Below the pieces are notes generated by a model. It was not told where the DNA came from. It worked only from the letters and a program-made list of their open reading frames with translations, and searched no databases. A program made the position numbers and the translations under genes. From NCBI GenBank assembly GCA_903871715.1, contig CAIQHW010000073.1, positions 1 through 8,812 on the forward strand: 8,812 bases of DNA, read 5' to 3'. This DNA comes from an uncultured bacterium (GTDB lineage: Bacteria > Bacteroidota > Bacteroidia > Chitinophagales > CAIODY01). This document shows, one piece after another, positions 6,241 through 8,812 of this stretch. The first letter of the stretch is position 1. Every line of letters begins with the position of its first letter.

Positions 6241-7100
6241 CGGCGTTTTTTTGCGCTTTTTAAAGTATTTAACATCAAACACGAAATGGTCATTAAGCCC
6301 ACACCGCCCGGCACTGGTGTAATGTAGCTGCTTTTGGGTGCTACGTTTTCAAAATCAACATCGCCATAAATTTTCTTTTCGCCCAATATTCTGTTGATGC
6401 CCACATCAATAATTACTGCGCCGTTTTTAACCATGTCGGCTGTAAGAAAATGTTTTTTGCCAACTGCTGCCACAATAATATCGGCTTGCAAACAAAGCGC
6501 TTTAATATTTTTTGTAGCCGAATGACAAAGTGTAACAGTGCAATTTCCAACCAATGCATTTCGTGAAAGCAAAATACTGATTGGTGTGCCTACAATATTG
6601 CTACGACCCAATACCACAGAATGTTTGCCGCTGGTTTCAATGTTATATCGTTTCAACATTTCCATAATTCCCATCGGCGTAGCAGGCACAAAACCATCTT
6701 CGCCAATCATCATTTTCCCCAAATTAATGGGATGAAATCCATCTACATCTTTTTCGGGCGCAATGGCTTCGATAATTCGTTTTTCGTTGATGTGCTTTGG
6801 AAGCGGCAACTGCACAATAAATCCATCCACATCATCATCGTTGTTCAACAAATGAATTTGCTGTAACAATTCCTTTTCTGAAATATTTTCTGGAAATATT
6901 TTTACCGAAGAACGCATGCCCACCGCTTCGCAATTTTTTGCTTTGCTGGCTACATAAGTTTGGCTGGCTGCATTTTCGCCTACCATCACCGCAATTAGAT
7001 TGGGCACAGGTTTGCCGCTGGCAATCCATTCATCTACGGCTGATTTTATTTCTGATTTTATTTGCTGTGAAAGAAATTTTCCGTCTAAAAGTTGAAACAT
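6237..7100 (-). CDS. folD: Bifunctional methylenetetrahydrofolate dehydrogenase / methenyltetrahydrofolate cyclohydrolase FolD
   Basis: FolD interconverts 5,10-methylene-, 5,10-methenyl- and 10-formyl-tetrahydrofolate using NADP in the cytoplasm. It supplies 10-formyl-THF for purine synthesis, initiator tRNA formylation and other formyl transfers. The 287-residue length is normal. The catalytic domain shows SQTYVASKAKNCEAVGM (46-62) with Tyr49 and catalytic Lys53, VDGFIVQLPLPKH (91-103) with Gln97, and KDVDGFHPINLG (117-128) with Asp119. The nucleotide domain shows the FolD signature GRSNIVGTP (165-173), ADIIVAAVG (206-214), IIDVGINR (230-237) and ITPVPGGVGLMT (260-271). The usual proline of PGGVGPMT is leucine here (269), an apparently conservative variation. 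All catalytic residues are intact. The ATG at 7100 gives the canonical N-terminus. It follows a 93-bp gap, so it is likely the first gene of the folD-yciH-formyltransferase-queG run. Confidence 0.97.
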   Translation of the reverse strand: MFQLLDGKFLSQQIKSEIKSAVDEWIASGKPVPNLIAVMVGENAASQTYVASKAKNCEAVGMRSSVKIFPENISEKELLQQIHLLNNDDDVDGFIVQLPLPKHINEKRIIEAIAPEKDVDGFHPINLGKMMIGEDGFVPATPMGIMEMLKRYNIETSGKHSVVLGRSNIVGTPISILLSRNALVGNCTVTLCHSATKNIKALCLQADIIVAAVGKKHFLTADMVKNGAVIIDVGINRILGEKKIYGDVDFENVAPKSSYITPVPGGVGLMTISCLMLNTLKSAKKRR

Positions 7101-7193
7101 ATTTTGAAAAAAAGTTGTTTACAATGATACTAAAAATGCGATTTGAAAAGTAGTAAAATGCTGAAGAAGGCTTTTTGAATTGAAGTCAACAAT
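7101..7193 (-). other. Intergenic gap between the DUF6089 gene and folD, possible folD promoter region
   Basis: At 93 bp this is the longest gene-free stretch in the window. Its position ahead of the compact folD run suggests a promoter. On the minus strand TATCATTG (7129-7122) differs at one position from the Bacteroidota -7 consensus TAnnTTTG, but there is no TTTG at the matching upstream spacing. I found no strong hairpin followed by a T-run to end transcription of the barrel genes, and no ORF or small RNA that I could support. Confidence 0.25.
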
Positions 7194-8078
7194 CTAAAAA
7201 TCAGTTGCGCATCGTGTTCCGCCACCTTTTCTGAAGTTTAAACCTTTAAAATTTCTACCACAGCGTTGGCTAATTAAATATGTTATCGTAATTGAATTTA
7301 CAAAGAAAGCATCTTTTGATGTCGCATCGCCTCTTTTAATAGAACCTGTGCCATTGGCATCATATTTTATTTTATAGGTAGAACGGTTCGACATATATGC
7401 CGCTACTGTTCCATTGTATTTCGCAATCATCGCAGGGTCATAATAATTAGTACTTACATCATCTAAATAATCAGTTAAAGTATAATGATACAGCACTTCC
7501 AATGATACTACAAAAATATCGCGACATAAAATTTTCAAACCAAAACCAATTGGGAATGATGGTTGGATGAGTGAATATTTGGGTTTATTACCAAATTGTG
7601 CAATGCCCTGTCCTTCAGTGCCAAGTGACTGTAAATTAACTGTTCTACCAAAGTATTCAGCAATTGGATTAAAATGAAAAACACTGACGCCCCCTGTTAT
7701 ATAAGGAGAAAAAAACTTTCCTTCACAGGGTGAAATTCCTGGTAAATTAACTTCTAAATTAACGTTTAAATCTTGCACATAAGATTGAAAATTAAGGTTG
7801 CGATAATACAAGGATTGGGTGGAGGAAAAATCCTTGTCGTTACCAGATATTTTTGCAAAAGTTAATCCAGCCCGCAGGGATAAATAGCCTTTAGCAAATG
7901 TGTTGCGAACTACAAGACCATAAGCTACATGAGCTTCTTTAAAGTCACCCAATTTATGCACAGTCATATCGCCTAAATAGTGGGATTCGCCAAATGTCAT
8001 TCCCAATTCTGTGAATTGTGCTTCACTTTTAAACACAGAATAGAAAATAAATACGAAAATTAGAATTACTTTTTGCAT
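7194..8078 (-). CDS. DUF6089-family outer membrane beta-barrel protein (PorG-like), downstream copy
   Basis: The 294-residue product has a signal peptide (about 1-20, hydrophobic IFVFIFYSVF, likely cleavage after SEA before Gln21), so it is exported. The mature part has alternating strands with aromatic residues, typical of an outer-membrane beta-barrel. It carries the recurring motifs of DUF6089: LRAGLTFAKISGND (68-81), YRNLNFQS (92-99), FHFNP (134-138), QSLGTEGQG (150-158) and TDYLDDVS (202-209), then a final strand SITITYLIS. Some members of this family are annotated as PorG of the type IX secretion system; that role is inference here. After the last strand comes an unusual basic, Gly- and Cys-containing tail (271-294). 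The start at 8078 is chosen because it yields the signal peptide and has AAGGA about 10 bp upstream. A longer in-frame start at 8258 would run inside the neighbouring gene. It lies 13 bp after its paralogue. Confidence 0.85.
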   Translation of the reverse strand: MQKVILIFVFIFYSVFKSEAQFTELGMTFGESHYLGDMTVHKLGDFKEAHVAYGLVVRNTFAKGYLSLRAGLTFAKISGNDKDFSSTQSLYYRNLNFQSYVQDLNVNLEVNLPGISPCEGKFFSPYITGGVSVFHFNPIAEYFGRTVNLQSLGTEGQGIAQFGNKPKYSLIQPSFPIGFGLKILCRDIFVVSLEVLYHYTLTDYLDDVSTNYYDPAMIAKYNGTVAAYMSNRSTYKIKYDANGTGSIKRGDATSKDAFFVNSITITYLISQRCGRNFKGLNFRKGGGTRCATDF

Positions 8079-8091
8079 ACTAGTTGAATCC

Positions 8092-8812
8092 TTAACGCCT
8101 TGAGAAATGATAAGCTTTATTACGAAATACATAACTGATTGTAATATTGCCAAAATAGTACCAATCTTTATTATTAGGGTTGCCACGACGAATATCAGGT
8201 ACATAGTTTCCCTTAACAATTTCTGTACGACCTTGATTGATATAATATTCATCTTCACGCCAAGCCAAATCTGCTGTCAGCGTTCCATTATAAGCTTTTA
8301 CAGAATCGTACCAACTAGCACTTATATGTCCATTGCTTACATCATCTAAATAATCAGTAAAAGTTTTACGAATTCCAAATTCAGCACCCAATGTAATGTA
8401 GCTGCCATAGCCAGTTTGCCATCTATATTTTAAACCGCCACCGATAGGAATGGATAAACCATATAGAGGATATTTTGAACCATAAGCTGCTGAAATTCCT
8501 TCGCCTTCAGTTCCTAAAGGTTGCAGTGCATACCATGTTCCATTATACTCAGCTTTGGGGTTAAAGTGAAAGAAACCAATACCAAAAAATAAATAAGGTG
8601 CAAAAATATTTTTGGTTTTAAAGTGATGATAAGGCATCAAATTCACTTCCATAGTAGCATTCAGCTCTTGAATGTTGGATTTAAAACTTAAATTTCGTGG
8701 AGCATTATTGTAAAATTTATCATTGCCCGAAATGGTACCATATAAAAGAGTGGAGCGAAAGGAGATGTATTGCCCAATATTGTATCGAGCAAAAAAGCCC
8801 ACATCAGGATGC
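8092..8812 (-). CDS. DUF6089-family outer membrane beta-barrel protein (PorG-like), upstream copy, 5' end cut off by window edge
   Basis: The reading frame is open to the window edge, so the signal peptide and first strands are missing; 239 residues are visible. The frame continues upstream of a GTG at 8802 as HPD before VGFFARYNIGQY, so that GTG is an internal valine and not a start. Family motifs follow in the same order as in the downstream gene: TLLYGTISGNDKF, PRNLSFKSNIQELNATMEVN, FFHFNPKAEYNG, LQPLGTEGEG, GIRKTFTDYLDDVSNG, RRGNPNNKDWYYF and the closing strand ITISYVFRNK. It is expected in the outer membrane. This copy looks closer to the family consensus as I remember it (RKTFTDYLDDVS, QPLGTEG) and ends soon after the last strand without the tail seen in its neighbour. 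The stop is 13 bp from the next start, so the two are probably co-transcribed. Function, perhaps T9SS-related, is inferred. Confidence 0.85.
   Translation of the reverse strand, partial: HPDVGFFARYNIGQYISFRSTLLYGTISGNDKFYNNAPRNLSFKSNIQELNATMEVNLMPYHHFKTKNIFAPYLFFGIGFFHFNPKAEYNGTWYALQPLGTEGEGISAAYGSKYPLYGLSIPIGGGLKYRWQTGYGSYITLGAEFGIRKTFTDYLDDVSNGHISASWYDSVKAYNGTLTADLAWREDEYYINQGRTEIVKGNYVPDIRRGNPNNKDWYYFGNITISYVFRNKAYHFSRR

Noticed and set aside
6241..6282. Longer yciH start at 6282
   Set aside because: The 14 added residues fall inside folD, and the ATG at 6240 forms an ATGA overlap with the folD stop and gives a normal length.
8079..8258. In-frame extension of the downstream DUF6089 gene to an ATG at 8258, adding 60 residues with hydrophobic stretches
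   Set aside because: The extension lies wholly within the coding region of the upstream paralogue in another frame and would hide a good signal peptide that begins at 8078.
1..8812. Possible undescribed system such as defence, mobile element, CRISPR, retron or biosynthetic cluster
   Set aside because: I scanned both strands and saw no transposase, integrase, nuclease, reverse transcriptase or toxin-antitoxin proteins, no regularly spaced repeats and no tRNA-like folds. Gene content is housekeeping plus barrel proteins.

Overview
The window looks like ordinary chromosome from a member of the Bacteroidota. The DNA is AT-rich. Most start codons lack a convincing Shine-Dalgarno sequence. Two genes encode DUF6089-type outer-membrane beta-barrels, a family I know only from this phylum. 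The class is a guess: Chitinophagia or Saprospiria would fit. All eleven protein genes lie on the minus strand, so transcription runs from high to low coordinates. The two outermost genes are cut by the window edges. I see no tRNA or rRNA gene, mobile element, CRISPR array or defence gene.

Read in the direction of transcription, the first region (8812 to 7194) holds two tandem paralogous DUF6089 barrels, the upstream one lacking its N-terminus. Members of this family include proteins annotated as PorG of the type IX secretion system, but that role is only an inference here. A 93-bp gap follows.

The second region (7100 to 4211) is a very compact four-gene run: folD, an eIF1/SUI1-like yciH, a formyltransferase of unknown acceptor and queG. 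The junctions are a 4-bp ATGA overlap, a 1-bp gap and a 17-bp overlap. FolD makes 10-formyl-tetrahydrofolate, the usual donor for formyltransferases. The other two genes concern translation initiation and tRNA anticodon modification.

The third region (4148 to 1) starts after a 62-bp gap with pgk (glycolysis). It continues with a DUF2461 protein, the J-domain co-chaperone HscB, a predicted lipoprotein with an alpha/beta-hydrolase domain and the start of prmC (release-factor glutamine methyltransferase). Gaps are 46, 2, 22 and 8 bp, consistent with co-transcription.

The window is mostly housekeeping and I found no clear new system. The items most worth a second look are the formyltransferase next to folD, the tandem and diverging DUF6089 pair, and the lipoprotein hydrolase with its helical C-terminal half. 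No stretch over 300 bp lacks a gene; the largest gap is 93 bp.
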